DNA of 28,118 nucleotides from Anaerolineae bacterium (GCA_014360855.1 JACIWP010000003.1:1-28118); one strand, 5' to 3'. Counted from the stretch's first letter, positions 6,844 to 15,224 are shown. A program made the numbers and translations. The notes: generated from the letters alone by a model not told the origin.

Positions 6844-8868
6844 ATGTACCGCGCAGTATGGACTCGGAAATGGCTGTCCCTCGCCGGCATTCTCGCCATC
6901 CTTATCGCCCTTCTGCCGGCGGTCAGCCCCGGCGCAGGCGCCCAGCCCCTGACGACCACCTATACCCTCATCCTGCAGAACGGCCTGGACGGCTACGCCG
7001 GCTGTACCGATACCTACATCGACCGCTGGAACCTCACCTCCAATTTTGAGAACAGCAACCTGAAAGTGCAGTACACCTCCAGCGGGGATACCCTTTCCAC
7101 GCTCATTCGCTTCGACCTGTCCCCACTGCCGGCGGGAGCGCATATCACCTCCGCCGTGCTCAGCCTGAACGCCACCTACCACCAGGACGACACACTGCTG
7201 ACCATCGCCGTGTACCGCCTGAAGCGGGCATGGGACGCCGGCCAGGCCACCTGGGAGCTGGCGGCCGCCGGCCAGCCCTGGGCAGTTCCCGGGGCCAACG
7301 GCGCCGGCACCGATCGGGCCATCTCCGCATTCACGCAGGTGGTGGTTTCGGCCACCGGCTGGATGGACATCCCCCTGACAGCGCTGGTGAGAAAATGGCA
7401 CAGCGGGCAATATCCCAATTACGGGATACTCCTGCGCGCGGAAGGGACGGGAGGGCCGGCCGGCAAATCGCTCTATTCCTTCGTGGATTCCAGCTCGGGC
7501 GCATCCGCGTTCCGCCCGAAGCTGACCATCACCTATGAGCTGGACACCACCAGCACTCCCACCCGCACGCGCACAGCCACGCCCAGCGCCACACGGACCG
7601 GCACGCCGGCCAGCCCAACCCCCTCGCCTACCCGCACTCCGACGCGCACCCCGACCCGCACACCGACCACCGCACCGCCGGCGCCCATCGCCACCATTAT
7701 CCTGCAGAACGGCCTGAACGGCTACACGGGCACGGAGGATACCTTCATTGACTCATTCGCCCCCAATGCCAACTTCGGCAGTGCGGCACAGATGGAACTG
7801 CGCGCCAAGCACGAGAAGAACCTGCTCATCCGCTTCGACCTGTCGCCCCTGAGCGCCATGCCGCCGGGCTCCACCATCCTGGAAGCCGTGCTGGGGCTGT
7901 GGTGCCTGAACCAGAGCAACCTGAGCCCTATCGAGGTCAACAGCTACCGTCTGCTCCGGCCCTGGAGCGAGTCGCAGGCCACGTGGAACCAGGCGCGCGC
8001 CGGCGACCCCTGGGGAGAGCCCGGCGCCTTCCAGTTCGGGGTGGACCGCGCCCCGGAGACGTCCGTCACCGGCGTCATTGACCGCACCAACATGTGGCTC
8101 TACCAGGACTGGACCTTCATGGTCCCCTACTGGCGCCAGCATCCCTCCCTCAATTACGGGGCGGTCATCAGCGGCACCGGCTGGGCCCATGTCACCTATT
8201 GGTTCGCCGGCTCAGAGAACGCCACGCCGGCGATCCGACCGCGCCTGGTCATCACCTACAGCGTCCCCACATGGACGCCTACCCCGACCTCTCCAGGAAC
8301 CGCCACGCCTACCCGGACGCCGACCCGCACCCCGACCTATACTCCCACGCGAACCCCGACGGCGACCACCACGCCGATCCATACGCCCACTGCTACACGC
8401 ACCGCAACGCCGTCGCCCACAGCGACGGCGGCCCCCGATGCCTATGAGCCGGATGACGTGTGCGCCGGCGCGCGGGATTTCGTCGTGAACGGGCCGGCGG
8501 AGAGCCATAATTTCCATGTGCCCTCCGACGTGGATTGGGTGCGCTTCTCGATCGAGGCCGGCTATCTCTATCGCATCGAGACCCACCACCTTGCCACAAA
8601 TGCCGACACGCTGGTATATTTGTACGCGGCGAACTGCAGCAGCCTGCTGGCCATGGACGACAACGGGGGAACGGGCCTCGGGTCGCTGGTGGAATACCTG
8701 GCGCCGGAGACTGGCGTCCGGTATGTGAAGGCGGCGCCGGCCTCGCCGGCCCGCACCGGACCTCACAGCGATTATCAGTTGAGCATCACCCGCCAGCTTC
8801 CCGGCACGACCGTCACTCCCACTGCCACACTGCCGCCGGCCGGCTGGCTCCCGCTCCTGCGAAAATAA
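6844..8868 (+). CDS. Secreted protein with two DNRLRE domains and a pre-peptidase-like C-terminal domain
   Basis: 674 residues. AAGGAGG five bases upstream fixes the ATG at 6844. Residues 1-35 are a signal peptide ending near AGAQP. Two homologous beta-rich DNRLRE modules follow, at about 38-235 and 283-475. Each opens with an ILQNGL(D/N)GY unit, has an IRFDLSPL strand and closes with an RP(K/R)L(T/V)ITY strand, so they look like a tandem duplication. They are joined by Thr/Pro/Arg repeats. Residues about 531-655 begin DAYEPDDVCAGA and resemble the bacterial pre-peptidase C-terminal domain. The chain ends WLPLLRK. DNRLRE modules are usually stalk or adhesion modules on cell-surface proteins. 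No enzymatic domain is seen, so an adhesive or structural role is inferred. The helicase gene follows after 21 bases. Confidence 0.85.
   Translation: MYRAVWTRKWLSLAGILAILIALLPAVSPGAGAQPLTTTYTLILQNGLDGYAGCTDTYIDRWNLTSNFENSNLKVQYTSSGDTLSTLIRFDLSPLPAGAHITSAVLSLNATYHQDDTLLTIAVYRLKRAWDAGQATWELAAAGQPWAVPGANGAGTDRAISAFTQVVVSATGWMDIPLTALVRKWHSGQYPNYGILLRAEGTGGPAGKSLYSFVDSSSGASAFRPKLTITYELDTTSTPTRTRTATPSATRTGTPASPTPSPTRTPTRTPTRTPTTAPPAPIATIILQNGLNGYTGTEDTFIDSFAPNANFGSAAQMELRAKHEKNLLIRFDLSPLSAMPPGSTILEAVLGLWCLNQSNLSPIEVNSYRLLRPWSESQATWNQARAGDPWGEPGAFQFGVDRAPETSVTGVIDRTNMWLYQDWTFMVPYWRQHPSLNYGAVISGTGWAHVTYWFAGSENATPAIRPRLVITYSVPTWTPTPTSPGTATPTRTPTRTPTYTPTRTPTATTTPIHTPTATRTATPSPTATAAPDAYEPDDVCAGARDFVVNGPAESHNFHVPSDVDWVRFSIEAGYLYRIETHHLATNADTLVYLYAANCSSLLAMDDNGGTGLGSLVEYLAPETGVRYVKAAPASPARTGPHSDYQLSITRQLPGTTVTPTATLPPAGWLPLLRK
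7549..7684 (+). repeat. Thr/Pro-rich linker repeat 1
   Basis: Low-complexity DNA built on units such as cccacccgcacg and ccgacgcgcacc, encoding TPTRTPT-type repeats between the two DNRLRE modules. It is in frame, so it is a coding linker rather than a dispersed repeat. Confidence 0.8.
8275..8433 (+). repeat. Thr/Pro-rich linker repeat 2
   Basis: A second in-frame low-complexity stretch encoding TPTRTPTxTPT units. It separates the second DNRLRE module from the pre-peptidase-like domain and resembles linker 1. Confidence 0.8.
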
Positions 8869-8889
8869 TCCCGCCGCCGGGACTGCTGA

Positions 8890-11448
8890 ATGGAGCTTGA
8901 GAGACTGCTGGGACAACTGCATGACGACCGGGAGTTCATGCGGCACGTGACCCGCTGGCACGAGCAGACCGCCGCGCCGGCGCGCACGGAGCCACTGCCC
9001 GCCGAACTGCATCCGCGGCTGGCGGAGGCCCTCCTTCGACAGGGCATCGCCACGCTCTACACCCACCAGGCCGATGCGTTTCGCGCCGCGCGGGAAGGCC
9101 GGCATGTCGCCGTGGTCACCCCCACCGCCTCGGGGAAAACCCTGTGCTACAATCTGCCGGTGCTCCAGGCACTGCTGGAAGACCCGACGGCGCGCGCCCT
9201 ATACCTTTTCCCCACCAAGGCCCTGGCGCAGGACCAGCTCGTTGTCCTTTCCGGGCTGTGCGAGGCGCTGGGGCTGGGGAACATCGTCGGGGTATATGAT
9301 GGGGACACGCCGGCCTCCGCCCGCCGGCGCATCCGCCAGGAGGCGCGCATCATCATCTCCAACCCCGACATGCTCCACATGGGCATCCTGCCGCATCATA
9401 CCCAATGGGCGGCGCTCTTCGCCCATCTGCGCTTTATCGTCATGGATGAACTGCACGCCTATCGCGGCGTCTTCGGCAGTCATGTGGCGAACGTCCTGCG
9501 CCGGCTGAAGCGCATCGCCGGCTTTTACGGCAGTGCGCCGCAGTTCATCGTCAGCTCTGCCACCATCGCCAACCCGGAGGAGCTGGCCCGCCGGCTGACC
9601 TCTTCCCCGGTCGCCCTGATCACCCGCGACGGCTCCCCCAAAGCGCACAAGCATTTCATTTTCTACAATCCGCCGCTCGTGGACCCCGCGCTGGGCATCC
9701 GCCGGCCGGCGCTCCTGGAAGCCCGTGACATCGCCGGCCGCTTCCTGATGCATGACCTGCAGACGATCATCTTCGCCCGCTCGCGCTTGGGCACGGAGCT
9801 TCTGCTGACCTATCTGCGCCAACTGCTGGAGGAACGGGGATTGCCGGCCGAACTGGTGCGCGGCTACCGCGGCGGATATTTGCCGAAAGAGCGCCGCGCC
9901 ATCGAGCAAGGCCTGCGGCAGGGCAAGGTACGGGGCGTGGTCGCCACCAATGCGCTGGAGCTGGGGATTGACATCGGCGATCTGTCGGTAGCCATCCTGA
10001 CCGGCTACCCCGGAAGCATCGCCAGCACCGTACAACAGGCCGGCCGCGCCGGCCGGCGCTCCCGGGTCTCCGCCGCCATCTTGATCGCCGGCCCCTCTCC
10101 CCTCGACCAGTACATCGTCACCCATCCCGACTTCCTCCTGGGGCGCTCGCCGGAACGGGCGCTCATCGCGCCCGACAACCCTGCCATCCTCCTCTCGCAC
10201 CTGGCCTGTGCCGCCTTTGAGCTTCCTCTCGCCGAGGACGAAAGGTTCGGCGCCGAGGATATCACGGCCCAGCTCCTGTCTTTCCTGGCGGAGGATGGAC
10301 AGGTGCGCCTGGCCGGCGGCCGGTGGCACTGGTCGCGAGCCATCTACCCCGCCGGCAGTGTCTCCCTGCGTTCCGCCGGCGCGGATATATTCACCATCCT
10401 GGCCGGCGCGGGCGATGGGAAACCTCCTCAGACCATCGGCACATTGGAACGCTTCAGCGTCCCCCTGCTCCTACACGAGGGGGCAGTGTATATGCACGAG
10501 GGGCAGACCTACATCGTGGAGCGGCTGGACTGGGAGGCCGGCCTGGCCTATGTCCAGCCGGCGGAAGTGGACTATTACACGGAGGCCAGCGCCAATATCG
10601 AGGTGCAAATTTCCCAAACCCTGGCCGAGGAGGACGAGGGGCCGCTCCGCCGGGGTTTCGGCGAGGTCATCGTCCACAGCCAGGCCACCTCGTTCCGCAA
10701 GATTCGGCTGTTCACCCAAGAGGTCATCGCGCGCGGGCCTATTACCCTGCCGGCGGTCAGCATGCCGGCCGGCAGTTTCTGGTACGCCCTGCCGCCGGCC
10801 TTCCTGGAACAGCTCCAGGAGCTGGGAGCCTGGCAGGGGGAACCTATCCGCGACTACGGCCCGAATTGGGAACTCCAGCGCCGGCTGGCCCGCCAGCGCG
10901 ACGGCTTCCGCTGTCGGCACTGCGGCGCTCCGGAACCGCCCGGCCGTGAGCACGATGTGCACCATCTGCGGCCCTTCCGCGAATTTGGCTACATCCCTGG
11001 CGCCAACGAGCGCTACCTGCAGGCCAACGCCCTCGATAACCTCATCACCCTCTGCCCGCGCTGTCATCGTCTGGCGGAGGCGGCCCGACAACTGCGCAGT
11101 ACCCTGGCCGGCCTGGCCCATGTCCTGCGGCATGTCGCGCCGGTCTTCCTGATGTGCGACCCAGCGGATCTGGGCGTGGTCAGCACCCATGAGGGCTATC
11201 AGGGCTGGCCGACGATATTCATCTACGAGCGCGCGCCGGCCGGCATCGGATTCAGCCAGGCCCTCTTTGACCTGCCCGAGGGAGAGCTTCTGCGCGCTGC
11301 GCTGGATGTGGTGCGCCAGTGTCAGTGTCTGGCCGGCTGTCCCTCCTGCGTCGGTGCGGCCGGCGAGTTCAGCGGGAACGTCAAGTCCCAGGTCCTGCGC
11401 CTTTTGCGGCTGTGCCTGGCCGGCCTTCCGGAGGTGTATCCATCATGA
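8890..11448 (+). CDS. MrfA/YprA-type DEAD/DEAH helicase with an inserted HNH domain and C-terminal Cys cluster
   Basis: 852 residues, about 100 longer than Bacillus MrfA (about 750 as I recall). Helicase motifs include PTASGKT (motif I), the DELH box in IVMDELHAY, SSAT (motif III) and QQAGRAGRRSR (motif VI), so this is a superfamily-2 helicase. The end carries C811-x-C813-x3-C817-x2-C820, matching the metal-binding cysteines of the MrfA/DUF1998-type C-terminus. Between these, residues about 665-735 form an HNH-like module: C675-x2-C678, H691-H692-x2-P, N717, then C722-x2-C725-H726. MrfA family helicases act in DNA repair, in B. subtilis together with the exonuclease MrfB. No mrfB is nearby. 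The ATG at 8890 has a weak ribosome site. The stop overlaps the next start (ATGA). A combined unwinding and nicking role is inferred. Confidence 0.88.
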   Translation: MELERLLGQLHDDREFMRHVTRWHEQTAAPARTEPLPAELHPRLAEALLRQGIATLYTHQADAFRAAREGRHVAVVTPTASGKTLCYNLPVLQALLEDPTARALYLFPTKALAQDQLVVLSGLCEALGLGNIVGVYDGDTPASARRRIRQEARIIISNPDMLHMGILPHHTQWAALFAHLRFIVMDELHAYRGVFGSHVANVLRRLKRIAGFYGSAPQFIVSSATIANPEELARRLTSSPVALITRDGSPKAHKHFIFYNPPLVDPALGIRRPALLEARDIAGRFLMHDLQTIIFARSRLGTELLLTYLRQLLEERGLPAELVRGYRGGYLPKERRAIEQGLRQGKVRGVVATNALELGIDIGDLSVAILTGYPGSIASTVQQAGRAGRRSRVSAAILIAGPSPLDQYIVTHPDFLLGRSPERALIAPDNPAILLSHLACAAFELPLAEDERFGAEDITAQLLSFLAEDGQVRLAGGRWHWSRAIYPAGSVSLRSAGADIFTILAGAGDGKPPQTIGTLERFSVPLLLHEGAVYMHEGQTYIVERLDWEAGLAYVQPAEVDYYTEASANIEVQISQTLAEEDEGPLRRGFGEVIVHSQATSFRKIRLFTQEVIARGPITLPAVSMPAGSFWYALPPAFLEQLQELGAWQGEPIRDYGPNWELQRRLARQRDGFRCRHCGAPEPPGREHDVHHLRPFREFGYIPGANERYLQANALDNLITLCPRCHRLAEAARQLRSTLAGLAHVLRHVAPVFLMCDPADLGVVSTHEGYQGWPTIFIYERAPAGIGFSQALFDLPEGELLRAALDVVRQCQCLAGCPSCVGAAGEFSGNVKSQVLRLLRLCLAGLPEVYPS

Positions 11449-12191
11449 GGACGACCTGGAGCGGGATCGAACCACAGGCACTGGAACGGGTGGACCGCCG
11501 GCAGGAGCGGTTGGACCGCCTGCGCCCCTGGCCGCCTACTGCCGCCGAGCGGCTGTGGGAGGGCCTCCTGCCGGTCTGGATCGCCGGCTCTACCGCCATC
11601 GACGGCGGCCGCATGACCCTGGACGATATCGCTCAGCTCCTGAGCGAAGGGGACATTTTCCCGCAGTACACCCTGCGCGAGCATCTGGAGGTGCTGAACC
11701 ACCGGCAGGCCATCGCCCAGGTGCGCCGGCTGGCCGGCTCCAAACGCCCGATCCGTGCCGCAGAGGTGCGCCGACTGCACGCGCTCCTGATGGCCGGCAT
11801 AGACGACGCCCTCGCCGGCCGCTACCGCCGCTACACCGACGAGGAGCGCGCCGCCGGCGGCTCCATCGCCGACCTGATGCGCGAGTGGGAGCTGTGGATG
11901 GCCGGCTCTGCCCAGGCCCTGCATCCCATCGAACGGGCGGCGGTGGCGCACCATCGCCTACTGCGCATCCAGCCCTTCCTGGACGGCAACGGCGTGACCG
12001 CCCGTCTGGTGATGAACCTCTCCCTGCTGAAGGACGGCTACCTGCCGGCGGTCCTCCGCCCGGAACAGCGCCATGACTACCGCCAGGCGCTTTACCAGGC
12101 CGATCAGGGGGACTACCGCCCGCTGGTGCAGTTGTCGCTGGAAGCGCTGGAACGGGTGCAGAGCATGTACCTGCTGGCGCTGGAGCCTTGA
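11445..12191 (+). CDS. Fic-fold protein with degenerate catalytic motif
   Basis: 248 residues. GGAGGTG precedes the ATG, which overlaps the helicase stop as ATGA and implies translational coupling. The Fic core is clear. The usual HxFx(D/E)GNGRxxR loop reads Q176-PFLDGNG-V184-TAR here. The catalytic His is replaced by Gln (CAG, 11970-11972) and the first Arg by Val (GTG, 11994-11996), while the second Arg (R187) remains. The N-terminal inhibitory motif, normally (S/T)xxxE(G/N), reads S49-TAI-D53-G54. Active Fic enzymes transfer AMP or related groups to target hydroxyls using that His, so this one is probably catalytically dead or uses altered chemistry. A nucleotide- or protein-binding role tied to the helicase is an inference. 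Confidence 0.85.
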   Translation: MRTTWSGIEPQALERVDRRQERLDRLRPWPPTAAERLWEGLLPVWIAGSTAIDGGRMTLDDIAQLLSEGDIFPQYTLREHLEVLNHRQAIAQVRRLAGSKRPIRAAEVRRLHALLMAGIDDALAGRYRRYTDEERAAGGSIADLMREWELWMAGSAQALHPIERAAVAHHRLLRIQPFLDGNGVTARLVMNLSLLKDGYLPAVLRPEQRHDYRQALYQADQGDYRPLVQLSLEALERVQSMYLLALEP

Positions 12192-12242
12192 CGCCGGCGC
12201 CCCACCGCATATCACCGTACCAGGGCACGAGGAGGAAAAGGA

Positions 12243-13337
12243 ATGGAACCAGTGCGCATCGGCATCATCGGCGTGGGAGATATGGGGGGATACCATACCC
12301 TGGGCTTTGCGGAGATCGAACAGGCGCGCATCGTGGCCGTCGCCGACGTGAACGAGCGGCGCATGGAGGAACTGCTGGCCGAAATCCCGGACTATCCGAC
12401 CCCCATTGCCCGCTATACCGATTACCGCCAGCTCTTACGGCGTGACGATATCGAGGCGGTGGTGGTGGCGGTGCCGCAGTACCTGCACCGCGAGGTGACG
12501 CTGGCGGCGCTGGAGGCCGGCAAAGATGTGCTGTTGGAAAAGCCCATGGCCCCCACCGTGCAGGAGGCGGACGAGATTATCGCCGCCCATCGCGGCACCG
12601 ACCGCATCCTGCAGATCGGGCTGGTGTACCGCTACGCCGGCCTCTTCCGCAAGATGGCGGAACTGTGTCGAGGCGGGGATTACGGACAGACCACCCTCAT
12701 GTGGTGCAAGGAGTTTCGGGAGAATTTCCCGCCCCGCGCCTGGTTTTACGACCAGCGGCTTTCGGGCGGCGCCATCATGGATAAATGCGTGCACTACTTC
12801 GACCTGTTCAACTGGATGATCGGGGCACGCGCCCACCGCGTCTTCGCCATGGGCGGCCAGCACGTGATCCGCTACGGCGTGCCCCACTGGGTGGAATGCA
12901 CCTATTCGTTCTGGGAGCCGGCGGAAATCTCGACCAGCACCATCGTGGACCACGCCTGGGTCATCGTGGAGTACGAGAATGGAGCGCGCGCCATGCAGGG
13001 GCTGTGCATGTACCTGAAGCCGCCCTACCCCGGCCTGGAGGTCGGCGCCATCACCCATCAGGGCTATCAGATCCTGGCGCGCGATGACCAGACGCTGACG
13101 CTGTGGGGCGGCCCGCAGGCGGTGCACGGCCAGGAGATCGAATACGAGGAGCCGGAAGCGCCCTGGGTGGGGCATATCGGCGCCCACCGCAGCCGGCTGG
13201 AGTTCCTGGAGTGCGTGCGCACCCGCCGGCCGCCGGCGTGCGACCCGCAGATCGGCCGCGACGCCATGGCCATCGCCCAGGCGGCGGAGATGTCCATCGC
13301 CGAGGACCGCGTCGTCTACCTGGAGGAGCTGGCCTGA
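12243..13337 (+). CDS. Gfo/Idh/MocA family NAD(P)-dependent oxidoreductase
   Basis: 364 residues. GAGGAGG precedes the ATG. The N-terminal Rossmann domain has the GIIGVGDMGGYH nucleotide loop (residues 7-18), followed by EKPMA (99-103), the conserved Lys-Pro of the family. The C-terminal beta-sheet domain contains GGAIMDKCVHYFDLFNW, where D180, H184 and D187 fit the usual catalytic positions. Family members oxidise or reduce sugars, inositols and related hydroxy compounds. The substrate cannot be read from the sequence. It follows the Fic-like gene by 51 bases on the same strand, and its TGA abuts the convergent dapB stop with no base between them. Confidence 0.9.
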   Translation: MEPVRIGIIGVGDMGGYHTLGFAEIEQARIVAVADVNERRMEELLAEIPDYPTPIARYTDYRQLLRRDDIEAVVVAVPQYLHREVTLAALEAGKDVLLEKPMAPTVQEADEIIAAHRGTDRILQIGLVYRYAGLFRKMAELCRGGDYGQTTLMWCKEFRENFPPRAWFYDQRLSGGAIMDKCVHYFDLFNWMIGARAHRVFAMGGQHVIRYGVPHWVECTYSFWEPAEISTSTIVDHAWVIVEYENGARAMQGLCMYLKPPYPGLEVGAITHQGYQILARDDQTLTLWGGPQAVHGQEIEYEEPEAPWVGHIGAHRSRLEFLECVRTRRPPACDPQIGRDAMAIAQAAEMSIAEDRVVYLEELA

Positions 13338-14144
13338 TTACAGCTCGATAATCCCATCCAGGCCGCGGCGCAGTCCCACCCACCCGCTCACCTTGCGGAT
13401 GGCCAGGAGCGCCCCCTCGACGTACTGGCCGGCGTTCCAGCTCCCTTCATGGCGGATGACCAGCTTCTGGTCCGGCGAGGCGAAGATGACCTCCACCGTC
13501 ACCATATAGCCCGGCAGGCGCACGGAGTGCACCTGTGTCCCGCCCATACGCACCCCGCGGCTCTCGCGCGGGCCGACGATCTGCTCCAGCGGAACCTCTA
13601 ACTGGGATTCCCCGACCCTCGACAGCCGGCGGGCCAATTCGCGCGCCGTGCCGCTGGGCGCGTCCACCTTATCCGCATGGGCGTAATCAATGATCTCCCA
13701 CTGGGGGAAATAGCGCGCGGCCATCTCGGCGAACTTATTCATCAGCACGGCGCCGATAGCAAAATTGCCGGCAGCCAGTGCGCCCCGGCCGGCGGCGCGC
13801 GCCGCCTCATCAATGGCCGAAAAGTCTTCCTCCGACAAGCCGGAGGTGCCGATGACCACATGTGCGCCGTGTGTCAGCGCGGTCAGCACATGCTCGCGGG
13901 CCGCCTGCGGCCGGGTGAAATCCACGAAGACGTCCACCGCCGGCACCGCGGCGAACGCCTCCTGCACCGTGCCGAATATCGGCGTCTGCATGCCGGCGAT
14001 GCCGAGCACTTCTCCCAGCGGCCGGCCGGCGTGCGTCCGGGATACGCCGGCGACCAGTTCCATGTCCTCTGCCTCGAAGATACCTCGTGCGATGGCGGAG
14101 CCGGCCCAACCGGTGGCGCCGGCGAGACACACGCGTATCGTCAT
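13338..14144 (-). CDS. dapB: 4-hydroxy-tetrahydrodipicolinate reductase, DapB family
   Basis: 268 residues. The enzyme reduces the cyclic dipicolinate precursor with NAD(P)H in the lysine/diaminopimelate pathway. Features are the AGATGWAG nucleotide loop (residues 8-15), VDFTRP and GTSGLS in the Rossmann domain, and KVDAPSGTA (159-167), the substrate-binding signature. GGGAGGAAG precedes the ATG. In most DapB proteins the segment before that lysine contains His-His. Here it reads D153-Y-A-H-A-D-K159, so the first His (E. coli H159 as I recall) aligns with Ala while the Lys is kept. It may be a variant DapB or a paralogue with another substrate. No other lysine-pathway gene is in the window. 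Confidence 0.8.
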   Translation of the reverse strand: MTIRVCLAGATGWAGSAIARGIFEAEDMELVAGVSRTHAGRPLGEVLGIAGMQTPIFGTVQEAFAAVPAVDVFVDFTRPQAAREHVLTALTHGAHVVIGTSGLSEEDFSAIDEAARAAGRGALAAGNFAIGAVLMNKFAEMAARYFPQWEIIDYAHADKVDAPSGTARELARRLSRVGESQLEVPLEQIVGPRESRGVRMGGTQVHSVRLPGYMVTVEVIFASPDQKLVIRHEGSWNAGQYVEGALLAIRKVSGWVGLRRGLDGIIEL

Positions 14145-14311
14145 ACGTCCACTTCCTCCCTATTCCCAACGTCTGCCTGCTCTTCCAGCAGGAAATCGAC
14201 CAGGACGCGGTTGAATTCCTTGGCATCAAATAATACCGCCGGCAATCGCCCCAAGCATAAGGTGATACCTTCGGTAGCGAAAGCATGGGACGATCCGCGA
14301 ATGCCATCATG
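14141..14311 (-). pseudogene. Possible remnant of an alpha/beta-hydrolase C-terminus
   Basis: Between the polymerase-domain gene and dapB one minus-strand frame encodes about 56 residues. It includes GSSHAFATE and FNRVLVDFLLEE, which resemble the catalytic-His loop and last helix of alpha/beta hydrolases. About twelve extra residues lie between the two parts compared with typical members. There is no start codon, and the sequence loses sense exactly where the polymerase-domain gene ends (14307). Its TGA overlaps the dapB ATG (ATGA), an operon-like junction, and the dapB ribosome site lies inside it. It looks like the surviving tail of a gene once coupled to dapB. Chance resemblance in a 160-base gap remains possible. 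Confidence 0.35.
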
Positions 14312-15224
14312 AGAGAACGGGCAATGTTTGGCCGCCTTGCAGGACCCCAGCGAACAAGTCCCCTTCCTTGGCAACCCGCGCCGGCACAGTACGAATGGTA
14401 AAATGCTCTGGGAGGATATCGCCGGCTTCGACTTCCTCCCAGCGCAGGGGCGTGGAGACCGGCGCATGGGGCTGTGCCCGCAGGGTATACACCGCGGCGG
14501 TATTCCGCCCGAGGCTGTTCTGGGCATGGTCAATGGTGACTTGCGCTCCACGATGAGTAGGGCCATGTGCCACCGCAATCTCTTTGGGATATGCGGCGGC
14601 CAATTGGTGTGCCACACCTTTCACCCATTCCCGGACGAAGTCAAAGGGATGCGCCGGCTCCAGCGGCACATAGATATGCATGCCGCGTCCCCCGCTGGTC
14701 TTCGGATAACATCGCAATCCCAGCGCTTGGAGGGCATCACGCACGCGCAGAGCCGCTTGCAGAACACGGCCAAAATCCGCCTGATCGCCCGGATCCAGGT
14801 CGAACACGGCCATATCGGGACGCTGGAGCGCCGGCAGGCGGGATGCCCAGAGGTGGAACTCAATGGCGCCTTGATTGGCGAGCCAGATGAGGCCGGCGGC
14901 ATCCTCCACGATCAGGAGTTGGATCGCTTCATCCGTGGTCTTAGGCTGATAGTCAACGGTGTGAAGCCAAGCCGGCGTGTCCTCGGGCGCATCGCGGCGG
15001 TAAAACGAAAAGCCGTGGATGCCCTCGGGGAATACCCGCAGGGTCAAGGGCCGGTCCCGAAAATGCGGCAGCATCACCTCGGCCATATCGCGGTAATATT
15101 CCAGCATCTGGCCCTTGGTCACGCCGTCCGCCGGCCAAAAAAGTTTGTCCAGATGCGTCACCGGAACCGCGCGGCGGTCCAGTGTCCACTCCGCTTGTCC
15201 TGCTGTCTGAGTCATTTCATCCAT
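14307..15224 (-). CDS. Stand-alone LigD-type polymerase (PolDom/PrimPol) protein
   Basis: 305 residues. PolDom proteins are archaeo-eukaryotic-primase-fold polymerases that add nucleotides during bacterial non-homologous end joining. Key residues are D142 and D144 in FDLDPG, SGGRGMH (177-183) and D232 in the segment leading to NSLGR. These give the three metal-binding acids and the nucleotide-binding His. The chain ends after APVSTPLRWEEVE and a short tail, with no ligase or phosphoesterase domain. GGGAG sits five bases before the ATG at 15224; an in-frame ATG at 15215 is an alternative. Neither Ku nor a DNA ligase is in the window, so the partners must lie elsewhere. It is probably transcribed from the promoter at 15618-15646, since only 12 bases separate it from the upstream fragment. 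Confidence 0.9.
   Translation of the reverse strand: MDEMTQTAGQAEWTLDRRAVPVTHLDKLFWPADGVTKGQMLEYYRDMAEVMLPHFRDRPLTLRVFPEGIHGFSFYRRDAPEDTPAWLHTVDYQPKTTDEAIQLLIVEDAAGLIWLANQGAIEFHLWASRLPALQRPDMAVFDLDPGDQADFGRVLQAALRVRDALQALGLRCYPKTSGGRGMHIYVPLEPAHPFDFVREWVKGVAHQLAAAYPKEIAVAHGPTHRGAQVTIDHAQNSLGRNTAAVYTLRAQPHAPVSTPLRWEEVEAGDILPEHFTIRTVPARVAKEGDLFAGVLQGGQTLPVLS

Noticed and set aside
7549..8433. Short tandem-like repeats that could suggest a repeat array
   Set aside because: They are imperfect, in frame and encode Thr-Pro linkers, with no regular spacers, so they are not a CRISPR array or mobile repeat.
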